Shown here: one piece after another, positions 16,620 to 24,692 of the stretch | Layout of the letters: each line of letters begins with the position of its first letter | Position numbering within the stretch: the first letter of the stretch is position 1 | From: Brevundimonas sp. AAP58 | GTDB lineage: Bacteria > Pseudomonadota > Alphaproteobacteria > Caulobacterales > Caulobacteraceae | DNA length: 36,152 nucleotides | Assembly: GCF_001295975.1 (NCBI RefSeq) | Contig: NZ_LJHU01000010.1 | Location: 1 to 36,152, forward strand | Direction of reading: 5' to 3' | Notes under the pieces: generated by a model | Told to the model about the DNA's origin: nothing | Databases searched by the model: none | The model's input: only the letters and a program-made list of their open reading frames with translations | Program-made: the position numbers and the translations under genes

Positions 16620-18719
16620 TCAGAAGAACAGCGGGTCGCGCTCGCGTTCGCGCGGCTGGGCCGGTTCCGGGTTCTGGGCGGGCGGCTCCTCGCGGCGGCG
16701 CGGTTCCACGGGCGGCGCGGGACGCGGATTGTCGTTCTCCACCGGAGCCGTCGGGTCGTAGGGCTCGCCCGCGTCCATATCCACGCCGTCGATGACGCGG
16801 CTGTCGCCGAACGGGTCCTCGATGGAGTTCATCAGGTCGCCGACCGGATCGGGCGCGACCCAGCCCTCGGGCATGGGGGGGCCGTTGGGGATGGGCTGGA
16901 CCGCCAGACGCGGCAGGGCCGCCTCCATGAAGCCGCGCCAGATGGCGGCGGGCGAGGAGCCGCCGGTCACCCCGCGCATGGCGGTGTTGTCGTCCTTGCC
17001 GACCCAGACGGCGGTGACGAAGCCGCCCGTGTAGCCCACAAACCAGGCGTCCTTGTAGTCCGTGGTGGTGCCCGTCTTGCCCGCCAGATCGCGGCCCGGA
17101 ATGGCCACGGCCTGGGCCGTGCCGCGCGTGACCACGCCGCGCAGCATCTGGTTCATGTAGTAGAGCGGCGGGTTGTTGATGGCCTGACCGCCGCCGGCGT
17201 CGCGGGCGCCGCGCTGATAGATCACCCGGCCCTGGGGCGTACGGATGCGGCTGATGCCGTGGGCCTCGACCCGGCGGCCGCCGTTGGCAAAGGCGGAGTA
17301 GGCGTTGGCCATGTCGATCGGCGAGACCTCCACGGCGCCCAGGGCCATCGCCGGCTCCAGCCCGATGCGCGAGCTGATGCCCAGCCTGCGAGCCGCGCGG
17401 GCCACGCTGTCGCGCCCGATCTGGTCGGCGACGTAGGCGGCGACGGTGTTGGTCGACTGGGCGACCGCGTTGCCCAGCGTCGTCTCGCCGATGAAGTTTC
17501 CGGAGTAGTTGCGCGGGCTCCAGTTGCCGATGCGGATCGGCTCGTCGACCACGGGGGTCTCCGGCGTGTATCCCGCCTCCATCGCCGCCAGATAGACGAA
17601 GGGCTTGAAGGCCGAGCCCGCCTGACGCCGCGCGTCGACCGCCCGGTTGAACTGGCTGTCGGCGTAGGAGGCGCCGCCGATCATGGCGCGCACCCGGCCG
17701 TCGCCGTCCAGCGCGACCAGCGCCGCCTGCTCGACCCCGCGCGAGCGGTCGCGCTCCAGGATGCGACGCACGTTCCTTTCGGCGGCGGTCTGAAGCGTCA
17801 GATCCAGCGTCGTCTCGACGATCAGGTCCTCGGTCGGCTCGCCCACCAGGCCGCGGATCTCCTGGTCCAGCCAGTCGATGAAATACTGAGCATGCTGGGT
17901 CGCCAGGGTGCGCGACACCCGCACAGGCTCCAGCACGGCGGCGGCGCGTTGTTCCGGCGTGATGACGCCCGCCTCGACCATTTCGTTCAGGACGACGGTG
18001 GCGCGGGTCGCCGCCCGCTCGCTCTCCGACACCGGGGAATAGCGGCTGGGGGCCTTCAGCAGGCCGGCCAGCAACGCGGCCTCGCCGACCGTCAGCTCGC
18101 GCGCCGACTTGTCGAAGTAACGCTGAGACGCCGCCTCGATGCCATAGGCGCCGGCGCCGAAGTAGACGCGGTTCAGATAGAGGGCGAGGATCTCCTCCTT
18201 GGAGAACTTCATCTCCAGCCAGACGGCCAGCATCAGCTCCTGCACCTTGCGGCGCATGTTCTGGTCGGGCGTCAGGAACAGGTTCTTGGCCAGCTGCTGG
18301 GTCAGGGTCGAGCCGCCCTGGACGATGCGCCCGGCCCGCATATTGGCCTGGACCGCGCGCAGCATGCCGATGGGATCGAAGCCCGGGTGCCAGTAGAAGC
18401 GGCGGTCCTCGATGGCGATGAAGGCGGCCGGGACATAGTCCGGCAGGGCCTCCAGATCGGCCGGCGGGGCCTGTTGCGAGCCGCGCGTGGCGATCAGGGC
18501 GCCGTTACGGTCCAGATAGGTGATCGAAGGCTGGCGATCGACGTCGTAGAGCGCCGAGGTGTCGGGCAGGCCGCGCGCGAAGACGGCGAAGAAGACGACC
18601 AGGAAGATCAGGCCCCAGACGCCGACCACGGCGGCCCAATAGAGCGCGCGCTGAAGCGGCGTCCGGCTCGCCGCCGCGCCGCCGGAACCCTGTCCGCGCC
18701 CGAAACCTGGACCCGCCAT
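16620..18719 (-). CDS. Bifunctional class A penicillin-binding protein (PBP1A family)
   Basis: Inner-membrane peptidoglycan synthase with glycosyltransferase and transpeptidase domains, 699 residues. One membrane anchor lies at about 25-50. The GT51 domain has IEDRRFYWHPGFDP (catalytic Glu), GGSTLTQQLAKN and the second Glu region in KFSKEEILALYLN. The transpeptidase domain has the SxxK in GSAFKPFVY, SxN in QSTNTVAA and KTG in AGKTGTTTDYKDAWFVGY. The C-terminal tail is Pro/Arg/Glu-rich and disordered. I chose the ATG at 18719 because GAGG ends 6 bases upstream; the ATG at 18725 would have no spacing and that at 18752 has no site. It lies 127 bases downstream of truA and probably has its own promoter. 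Confidence 0.95.
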   Translation of the reverse strand: MAGPGFGRGQGSGGAAASRTPLQRALYWAAVVGVWGLIFLVVFFAVFARGLPDTSALYDVDRQPSITYLDRNGALIATRGSQQAPPADLEALPDYVPAAFIAIEDRRFYWHPGFDPIGMLRAVQANMRAGRIVQGGSTLTQQLAKNLFLTPDQNMRRKVQELMLAVWLEMKFSKEEILALYLNRVYFGAGAYGIEAASQRYFDKSARELTVGEAALLAGLLKAPSRYSPVSESERAATRATVVLNEMVEAGVITPEQRAAAVLEPVRVSRTLATQHAQYFIDWLDQEIRGLVGEPTEDLIVETTLDLTLQTAAERNVRRILERDRSRGVEQAALVALDGDGRVRAMIGGASYADSQFNRAVDARRQAGSAFKPFVYLAAMEAGYTPETPVVDEPIRIGNWSPRNYSGNFIGETTLGNAVAQSTNTVAAYVADQIGRDSVARAARRLGISSRIGLEPAMALGAVEVSPIDMANAYSAFANGGRRVEAHGISRIRTPQGRVIYQRGARDAGGGQAINNPPLYYMNQMLRGVVTRGTAQAVAIPGRDLAGKTGTTTDYKDAWFVGYTGGFVTAVWVGKDDNTAMRGVTGGSSPAAIWRGFMEAALPRLAVQPIPNGPPMPEGWVAPDPVGDLMNSIEDPFGDSRVIDGVDMDAGEPYDPTAPVENDNPRPAPPVEPRRREEPPAQNPEPAQPRERERDPLFF

Positions 18720-18725
18720 AGACAT

Positions 18726-18729
18726 CCTC
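18726..18729 (-). promoter_or_regulatory. Ribosome binding site deciding the PBP start
   Basis: GAGG on the minus strand, spaced 6 bases from the ATG at 18719 and 0 bases from the upstream in-frame ATG at 18725. The spacing selects the shorter protein. Confidence 0.6.
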
Positions 18730-18812
18730 GAAAAGCCCGCCCGGCCGCTCATAGCGCGCCGAACGCCGGTCTGGAACGCCCCACTGTTCTCACGCGAATG
18801 TGAAGGTCGTTT

Positions 18813-18830
18813 CGGCCCAAACTAGGGCCG
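18813..18830 (-). terminator. Hairpin downstream of truA
   Basis: Read on the minus strand, CGGCCC-TAGTTT-GGGCCG forms a perfect 6-bp GC stem with a 6-base loop, 17 bases after the truA stop. No U run follows (AAACG), so at most a weak terminator separating truA from the PBP gene. Confidence 0.35.
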
Positions 18831-18846
18831 GGAAGTTAATGCCAAT

Positions 18847-19587
18847 TCAGCCGTAATCGACGCCGGTCAGATAGAGGCCGTCCGATGGTGCCACGGGTCC
18901 GCATGCGGCGCGATCCCGGGCTTCCAGCGCCGCGCGCACGTCGTCGGGCGACCACCGGCCCAGGCCGACCTCGACCAGGGTGCCGGTCATGGAGCGGACC
19001 TGCCGATGCAGGAAGGACCGGGCCTCGAACACCAGCCGCACCTCCTCGCCGACCCGTTCGACGCGCGCGACGTCCAGCCTCTTGACCGGCGAAGCAGACT
19101 GGCAGGCGACATCGCGGAAGGTGGTAAAGTCGTGCTGGCCGATCAGGTGGGCGGCGCCGGCATTCATGGCCTCGACGTCCAGCGCCCGCTTGACGTGCCA
19201 GACCCGGCCCCGGTCCAGCGCCGGGCGGCCGGGGCGGTTCAGGACGCGATAGAGGTAGCGCCGCCCCGTCGCCGAGAAGCGCGCGTGCCAGTCGCCCTCG
19301 GCGACCGCGCAGTCGAGGATCGCCACGGCTTCGTGGACCAGGTGAGCGTTCAGCGCATTCATGACCGTGGCGGCCGGCCAGTCCCTGTCGAGATCGACGT
19401 GGACGACCTGGCCCGTGGCGTGAACCCCCGTATCGGTGCGCCCGGCCGCAGCGATCCGGACCGTCTGGCCGGAGAAGGCCGTCACCGCTGCCTCGATCGC
19501 GCCCTGCACTGTCGGCTGATCGGCCTGGGCCTGAAAGCCGTTGTAGCCCGAGCCGTCGTATTCGACCGTCAGCCGATAGCGCGCCAT
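18847..19587 (-). CDS. truA: tRNA pseudouridine(38-40) synthase TruA
   Basis: Isomerises uridines 38-40 in the tRNA anticodon arm. The 246 residues start [19 protein letters not shown], the typical TruA N-terminus. The catalytic Asp52 is in AAGRTDTGVHATGQV, and HARFSATGRRYLYR, DFTTFR and SFLHRQVRSMTGTL are conserved family blocks. The start codon overlaps the fmt stop by one base (TGATG), so the two are translationally coupled. Identification is secure. Confidence 0.97.
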   Translation of the reverse strand: MARYRLTVEYDGSGYNGFQAQADQPTVQGAIEAAVTAFSGQTVRIAAAGRTDTGVHATGQVVHVDLDRDWPAATVMNALNAHLVHEAVAILDCAVAEGDWHARFSATGRRYLYRVLNRPGRPALDRGRVWHVKRALDVEAMNAGAAHLIGQHDFTTFRDVACQSASPVKRLDVARVERVGEEVRLVFEARSFLHRQVRSMTGTLVEVGLGRWSPDDVRAALEARDRAACGPVAPSDGLYLTGVDYG

Positions 19588-20516
19588 CAGGCCAGGACCG
19601 TGCCCGGCGGCAGGGGGAAGCCGTTCAGGAACTCGGCCGCGTCCTGCGCCGCCTTGCCGGGACGCTGGACGCGCAGCAGGCGCACCGCGCCGTCGCCCGT
19701 GCCGATCCGCAGCTCGCCGTCGAGCACCTCGCCGGGCGCGCCCGAGGCTTTCAGGCTGACCCGGCTCATCAGGGCCTTGATGCGGGTCGGCTGGCCGTCG
19801 GGGCCCATGACCTCGAACCAGGCACCGGGCGCGGGCGACAGGCCGCGGATGTGGGCGTCGATCTCGGCGGCCGGACGGGCCCAGTCGATGCGAGCTTCGG
19901 CGGGCGTGATCTTCCTCGCATAGGTCGGCTCGCCGACCTGAGGCGTCTCGACCGCTCCGCCCCGTTCGATGGCGGCGAGCGCCCGGGACCATAGTGTCGC
20001 GCCGGTCGTCGCCATGCGCTGGCCGAGCGTCCCGGCCGTATCGTCGGGCAGGATCGGCAGGACCTCGCTCAGCAGGATCGGACCCTCGTCCAGCCCTTCG
20101 GACATACGCATGATCTGCACCCCGGTCTGGCGGTCACCCGCCATGATGGCGCGCTGGATCGGCGCTGCGCCGCGCCAGCGCGGCAGCAGCGAGCCGTGCA
20201 GGTTGAAACAGCCCAGGCGCGGGGCCTCCAGCACCTCGGCTTTCAGGATCTGGCCATAGGCGACGACGCAGGCCGCATCGAGCTCTAGCCCGACGAAGTC
20301 GGCGATGGCCTCGGGCGACTTCATGCTCTCGGGCGTGAAGACCGGAAGGCCCATGGTCTCGGCGAAGGCGTGGACCGGCGACGGCGTCAGCTTCTGGCCC
20401 CGCCCGCGCGGCCGGGGCGGCTGGGACCAGACGGCGACCACCTCGTGGCCCGAGGCGATCAGCTCGGCCAAGGACGGCACGGCGAAATCGGGGGTTCCCA
20501 TGAAGGCGAGGCGCAT
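19587..20516 (-). CDS. fmt: Methionyl-tRNA formyltransferase
   Basis: Formylates initiator Met-tRNA with 10-formyl-THF. The 309 residues begin with [14 protein letters not shown]. The catalytic block is [18 protein letters not shown] (Asn106, His108), followed by [17 protein letters not shown], where the catalytic Asp lies. The C-terminal OB-like tRNA-binding domain follows. truA overlaps its 3' end. In many alphaproteobacteria def precedes fmt; here the upstream neighbour on the same strand is instead a small membrane protein, 67 bases away, so def must be elsewhere. Confidence 0.97.
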   Translation of the reverse strand: MRLAFMGTPDFAVPSLAELIASGHEVVAVWSQPPRPRGRGQKLTPSPVHAFAETMGLPVFTPESMKSPEAIADFVGLELDAACVVAYGQILKAEVLEAPRLGCFNLHGSLLPRWRGAAPIQRAIMAGDRQTGVQIMRMSEGLDEGPILLSEVLPILPDDTAGTLGQRMATTGATLWSRALAAIERGGAVETPQVGEPTYARKITPAEARIDWARPAAEIDAHIRGLSPAPGAWFEVMGPDGQPTRIKALMSRVSLKASGAPGEVLDGELRIGTGDGAVRLLRVQRPGKAAQDAAEFLNGFPLPPGTVLA

Positions 20517-20583
20517 CAGCGCCTCTTAGGGCCTGACGCGCCGATAGGAAACGTCTCGAACGGACCGCTCGCCCAGGCTGTCG

Positions 20584-21009
20584 TCAGTTGCCGACGCCGA
20601 AGTCCAGGTCCTTCCTGGCGGCGATGATGGTGACGATGAAACCCGCCAGCACATCCAGCATGACCATCGTCGTGATCAGGAAGAAGGTCGAGGTGGCGAA
20701 CCCCCGGATCAGCAGGAACTCGACGAGGCAAACCACGAAAAGAATCATCGACAGGGCGTGGTTGACGATCGCGACCTTCTGGCTGGACGTCGATTTCAGC
20801 AGTTCGAAGAACAGAAGGATCAGCGACAGGAACAGGATCAAGTCGCCGACCCCGATCTGCCAGCTGGCGCCCGAGGCCATGGGGATGGAGAACATCGGCT
20901 GGCGCAGAACCTCGTCCGCCGCCGCCATGCCGCCGCCCCCGCCGCCGAACAGGATGACGATGTTGTAGAGCACGACCGGAATGATCAGCAGGGGAATGGC
21001 GATCAGCAT
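20584..21009 (-). CDS. Small integral membrane protein of unknown function
   Basis: I do not recognise a family. The 141 residues hold four likely membrane helices: about 2-22 (IAIPLLIIPVVLYNIVILF), 53-70 (GDLILFLSLILLFFELL), 79-98 (HALSMILFVVCLVEFLL) and 103-126 (TSTFFLITTMVMLDVLAGFIV). A Gly/Ala loop (FGGGGGGMAAADEV) follows helix 1. A clear ribosome site (AAGGA, 7 bases before the ATG at 21009) and consistent amino-acid composition support a real gene. It lies between a GT2 glycosyltransferase and fmt on the same strand. No function is proposed. Confidence 0.8.
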   Translation of the reverse strand: MLIAIPLLIIPVVLYNIVILFGGGGGGMAAADEVLRQPMFSIPMASGASWQIGVGDLILFLSLILLFFELLKSTSSQKVAIVNHALSMILFVVCLVEFLLIRGFATSTFFLITTMVMLDVLAGFIVTIIAARKDLDFGVGN

Positions 21010-21088
21010 GGTGCGGTCCTTCTGCGATCAACGGTCCAGCTTGTTAACGATGAATACCCCGGTTCGCTCCGCCGGGCCACGGGGTTCG

Positions 21089-21103
21089 CTTGATGGGATC
21101 AAG
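21089..21103. promoter_or_regulatory. 15-bp inverted repeat upstream of the small membrane protein gene
   Basis: CTTGAT-GGG-ATCAAG is a perfect inverted repeat with 6-bp arms, about 80 bases before the ATG at 21009 and within the 157-base gap to the GT2 gene. It is a candidate operator; there is no U run to suggest a terminator. Confidence 0.35.
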
Positions 21104-21166
21104 TTTGTTGGCGCCACCGCTCAGCTCGCGGACGCTCGCTGCTTGAGCGCTGTCGGCGAGGCCGAC

Positions 21167-21898
21167 CTAGTATTCCGTGACCGGCCCCGGCCGACGCGAC
21201 CGCGTCTTCAGCCACATGACGCCGAGGATATCCGACACTGAGGCCTTCAGCCGCCCCCAGTTGGTGTACTTCGACCGGCCCGTGTCCCGATGCCGGTGGC
21301 CGATGGGCAGGTAGCGGTTCTCAAAACCCTCGCGGATCACCAGCGCCGGCAGATAGCGGTGGATGTGATCGAAGTAGGGAAGCCTCAGGAAGACATCGCG
21401 CCGAAACGCCTTGAGCCCGCATCCCGTGTCGTCGGCGTCGTCGCCCAGGAGGCGTTTGCGAATACGGTTGGCCCAGCGCGAGGCCCACAGCTTGGCCTCG
21501 GAATCCTGGCGCTTCTGCCGCACCCCTCCGACCAGGGCGACCTGGGGCGGGGCAGCGATCAGGGCGTCAACCAGTTTTGGCGCATCCGCCGGCGGGTTTT
21601 GTCCGTCGCCATCCAGCGTCACCACGATCGCGCCCCGCGCCGCCAGCACGCCGGTCCGCACGGCCCGGCTCTGGCCCGCGTTCGTGGCGTGACCGAGCAC
21701 GCGCAGCGTCGGCAGCTCGGCGGTCAGGGCGCGCAGCTCAGCCAGTGTGGCGTCCCGGCTGGCGTCGTCGACGAAGATGATCTCGTGCGAGCGCCCGGCG
21801 AAGGCCGCCGCGATCTCGCGCGCCAGGGGACCGGCGGCCCCGGCCTCGTCATGGACGGGGACGACGATGGAGATGTCGGGGGCGGCGTCGGCGGTCAT
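21167..21898 (-). CDS. Family 2 glycosyltransferase (dolichol-phosphate-mannose-synthase-like)
   Basis: Predicted to transfer a sugar from a nucleotide donor to polyprenyl phosphate at the cytoplasmic membrane face. The GT-A fold begins ISIVVPVHDEAG. It has FVDDASRDAT, the metal-binding TLDGDGQNPP and the DPM1-type C-terminal RHRDTGRSKYTNWGR. There are no C-terminal membrane helices, so it is the soluble 243-residue form. I use the ATG at 21898; a GTG at 21934 would add 12 residues and has no better site. It is divergent from an ArnT-like GT39 transferase 73 bases away. GT39 enzymes use polyprenyl-phosphate sugars, so the two plausibly work in sequence. Confidence 0.9.
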   Translation of the reverse strand: MTADAAPDISIVVPVHDEAGAAGPLAREIAAAFAGRSHEIIFVDDASRDATLAELRALTAELPTLRVLGHATNAGQSRAVRTGVLAARGAIVVTLDGDGQNPPADAPKLVDALIAAPPQVALVGGVRQKRQDSEAKLWASRWANRIRKRLLGDDADDTGCGLKAFRRDVFLRLPYFDHIHRYLPALVIREGFENRYLPIGHRHRDTGRSKYTNWGRLKASVSDILGVMWLKTRSRRPGPVTEY

Positions 21899-21971
21899 CG
21901 TCGCTCTGTGCCGGATTTCGGCGTTTCGCGCCACGGCTGACGGTTGGCTTGCGGTCTGTTAGCAAGGCTGC

Positions 21972-23693
21972 ATGATCGCCCGCCCCGACCTCGACCGCTA
22001 CATCGCCGGCTGGCGCGGCCCCCTGCTGGCCGCCCTTGTGGCGCTTCTGGCGGGCCTGCCGTCCATGCTGCTCCTGCCGCCGCTGGATCGGGACGAGAGC
22101 CGCTATGCCCAGGCAACCAGCCAGATGCTGGAGAGCGGCGACTACGTCGACATCCGCTTTCAGGACGATCCGCGCTGGAAGAAGCCGATCGGAATCTACT
22201 GGATGCAGGCCGTCGCAGTAGGCCTGACCTCCAGCGTCGAGAGCCGCGAGATCGCTCCCTACCGCATTCCGTCCCTGACGGGGGCCATGCTGGCGGCGTG
22301 GGCCGCGGCGTGGCTGGGGTCGGCCCTGTTCGGGGCGCGGGCGGGGTTCCTGGGCGGAGCGATGCTGGGCGCGACCTTCCTGCTGTCGTCGGAGGCCGGG
22401 ATCGCCAAGACCGACGCCATGTTGTGCGGCTCCGTCACCCTGGCCATGGCCGGGCTGGGGCGGCTCTATATGGCGTCCCGCGCCGGGACGCTGATCAAGG
22501 GCGATCCCTCCCAGCGACCGTGGAAGCTGATGGTCTGGCTGGGGTTGGGCCTGTCGATCCTGGTGAAGGGGCCTATCGGCTTACTGGTCGTCGTGCCCGC
22601 CGTGCTGATGCTCAGCCTCTGGGACCGGCGCTTCGCCTGGCTGAAACGGCTGGGCTGGGGCTGGGGCCTGCCGTTGCTGGCCTTGATCGTCGGACCTTGG
22701 GCCATCGCCATCACCATCGCCACGGACGGCGGTTTCTGGCGCGAGGCCATCGGCGGCGACCTGGCCCCCAAGATCGCCGGCGCCCAGGAAAGTCATGGCG
22801 GCCTGCCCGGCATGTACCTGCTCCTCAGCCCGCTGCTGCTGTTTCCCGCAACCCTGATGCTGCCCGCCGCCCTGTCGACGGGATGGAGCCGCCGCGCCGA
22901 GCCCGCGATCCGCTTTTTGGTCTGCTGGTTGGTCCCGGCCTGGCTGGTGTTCGAGATCGCGCCGACCAAGCTGTGGCACTACACCTTGCCGACCTTTGGA
23001 GCGATCACCCTGCTGATGGCCGCCGCCCTGACCCGGCCTATCGGGCGCATCTCGCGCTGGTCCGGCGCTGGCCTCGCGGTGTTCGCCGCGGTGGTGGTCA
23101 GCGGCATCACCGTCTACGGCCTGACCGCATTCGGCACCTCGACCGCCCAGACCTGGGCGACGATCACGGTCGTCTGCGCGGTCATGGCGGCGCTGATCGG
23201 CAGCTTCCTGCTGCTGAACCGCGCAGCGATCACGGGCGTGCTGATTGCCCTAGTCTTCGGCGTCATTGCCCATGCGACCCTGGCCGGAACCATACGCCAG
23301 CTGCGTCCGCTCGCCATCGCGCCCCGGCTGGAGAAGGCGCTGGAGGAGAATGGTCTGCACCCGCGTCAAGGGCTGACGCCCGGCCCGGTGGCCATCACCA
23401 CCTTCCATGAACCCAGCTTCGTCTTCCTGACCGGGCGCGACACCCAGCTGACCGACGCCGCCGGCGCCGCTCGCGCCCTGGCCGAAGGTCGCCCCGTCAT
23501 CGTCGAGGACCGCGACGCCGAGGCCTTCCGCGCCGCGACCGTCGAGACCGGCGTGCCGGGTACCGCTGTCGCCGTCGTGACCGGTCACAACTACTCCTCC
23601 GGCGACGATGTGCGCCTGACCCTGTACGCCCCGCCGGAAGCGCGCGCCGCGCGAGAGGCCGCCGCCGATCCCGTGGTCGAGGACGGTCGATGA
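21972..23693 (+). CDS. GT39 / ArnT-like polyprenyl-phosphate-sugar glycosyltransferase
   Basis: Integral membrane glycosyltransferase of 573 residues expected to move a sugar from a polyprenyl phosphate carrier to an envelope acceptor (lipid A, glycan or protein). After the first membrane helix the catalytic periplasmic loop contains PPLDRDESRYAQAT (Asp41-Glu42), and WKKPIGIYWM follows, both hallmarks of the ArnT/PMT fold. About 11-12 hydrophobic segments follow, up to residue ~440, and then a C-terminal soluble domain. Sugar and acceptor cannot be told from sequence; 4-amino-arabinose is only one possibility, and no arn genes are nearby. Its last 4 bases overlap the next gene. Confidence 0.9.
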   Translation: MIARPDLDRYIAGWRGPLLAALVALLAGLPSMLLLPPLDRDESRYAQATSQMLESGDYVDIRFQDDPRWKKPIGIYWMQAVAVGLTSSVESREIAPYRIPSLTGAMLAAWAAAWLGSALFGARAGFLGGAMLGATFLLSSEAGIAKTDAMLCGSVTLAMAGLGRLYMASRAGTLIKGDPSQRPWKLMVWLGLGLSILVKGPIGLLVVVPAVLMLSLWDRRFAWLKRLGWGWGLPLLALIVGPWAIAITIATDGGFWREAIGGDLAPKIAGAQESHGGLPGMYLLLSPLLLFPATLMLPAALSTGWSRRAEPAIRFLVCWLVPAWLVFEIAPTKLWHYTLPTFGAITLLMAAALTRPIGRISRWSGAGLAVFAAVVVSGITVYGLTAFGTSTAQTWATITVVCAVMAALIGSFLLLNRAAITGVLIALVFGVIAHATLAGTIRQLRPLAIAPRLEKALEENGLHPRQGLTPGPVAITTFHEPSFVFLTGRDTQLTDAAGAARALAEGRPVIVEDRDAEAFRAATVETGVPGTAVAVVTGHNYSSGDDVRLTLYAPPEARAAREAAADPVVEDGR

Positions 23694-24604
23694 GCCGTCC
23701 CATCCAGATCGTCGAGGTCGGCCCCCGCGATGGTCTCCAGAACGAGAAGGCCATCCTCGATCCCGCCGTCCGGGCCGAGCTGGTGCTGCGTCTGGAAGCG
23801 GCGGGCGCGCGCCGGATCGAGGCCGTCAGCTTCGTCCATCCCAAGCTCGTCCCCCAGATGGCCGGCGCGGAAGAGGTCATGACCGCCTTGCCGCCCGCCA
23901 AGGGCCGCAGCCGCATCGGACTCGTCCTCAACGGCAAGGGTTACGACCGGGCGCTCGGGACTGCTGTGGACGAGGTCAACGTCTCCCTGTCTGTCACCGA
24001 CGGCTTCGGCCTGAAGAACCAGGGCCTGGCGACGCGGGACCAGATCGCCATGCTGGAGGCCATCGTCGCCGGACGCGCCAACTCTGCGGGCGGGGATACG
24101 CCCGTGCCCTCGCTGTCGGCCACCCTGTCCTGCGTCTGGGGCTGCCCGTTCGACGGCGAGGTGTCGGTCGATCAGGTCACGACGGTCGTGCGCGAACTCG
24201 CTCGGCTCGGCGTCAGGGAGATCGGCCTCGCCGACACGATCGGCGTCGGCGATCCCTGGAGCGTGACCCAAAAGATCGAGGCCGCCCGCGCCGCCGCGCC
24301 CGGAGCGACCCTGCGCCTGCATTTTCACGACACGAGGAACACCGGCGTCGCCAACGCCTATGCGGCGGTCCAGGCGGGCGTCGATGTGCTGGACGCCTCC
24401 GTCGGCGGCATCGGCGGCTGCCCCTTCGCCCCCGGCGCCACGGGCAATGTGGCGACCGAGGACCTCGTCTACATGCTGGAGCGCGCGGGATACGCCACCG
24501 GATACGACCTCGACGCCCTGATCGCGACCGCCCGCTGGATCGGCGAGCGCATCGGTCGCCCGACGCCCAGCGCGCTCAGCCGAGCGGGAGGCTGGCCGCG
24601 TTGA
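23690..24604 (+). CDS. mvaB: Hydroxymethylglutaryl-CoA lyase
   Basis: Cleaves HMG-CoA to acetoacetate and acetyl-CoA, the last step of leucine breakdown. The 304 residues begin IQIVEVGPRDGLQNE, whose Arg13-Asp14 form the metal/catalytic site of DRE-TIM lyases. LHFHDTRNTGVAN gives the metal-binding His pair. The lid loop GGCPFAPGATGN carries the catalytic Cys244. It is joined to the GT39 gene by an ATGA overlap, an odd partner. No other leucine-degradation gene (liu/mcc type) is in the window. Confidence 0.95.
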   Translation: MSRPIQIVEVGPRDGLQNEKAILDPAVRAELVLRLEAAGARRIEAVSFVHPKLVPQMAGAEEVMTALPPAKGRSRIGLVLNGKGYDRALGTAVDEVNVSLSVTDGFGLKNQGLATRDQIAMLEAIVAGRANSAGGDTPVPSLSATLSCVWGCPFDGEVSVDQVTTVVRELARLGVREIGLADTIGVGDPWSVTQKIEAARAAAPGATLRLHFHDTRNTGVANAYAAVQAGVDVLDASVGGIGGCPFAPGATGNVATEDLVYMLERAGYATGYDLDALIATARWIGERIGRPTPSALSRAGGWPR

Positions 24605-24692
24605 CGGTCCGCCTTTTCGGTCTGTCTCGCCAAGAGCGTCGCGACCCGCTAGATCGTCCCGTCCCGTCCACGGTGAGAGCCGCCCGCCCCCG

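Noticed and set aside
17259..18803. 514-residue plus-strand open frame opposite the PBP gene
   Set aside because: Lies across the GT51/transpeptidase coding sequence and shows no recognisable domain.
24605..24692. Pho box upstream of the GT4 glycosyltransferase
   Set aside because: A single CTGTCTC is present but the second unit at the right spacing does not match.
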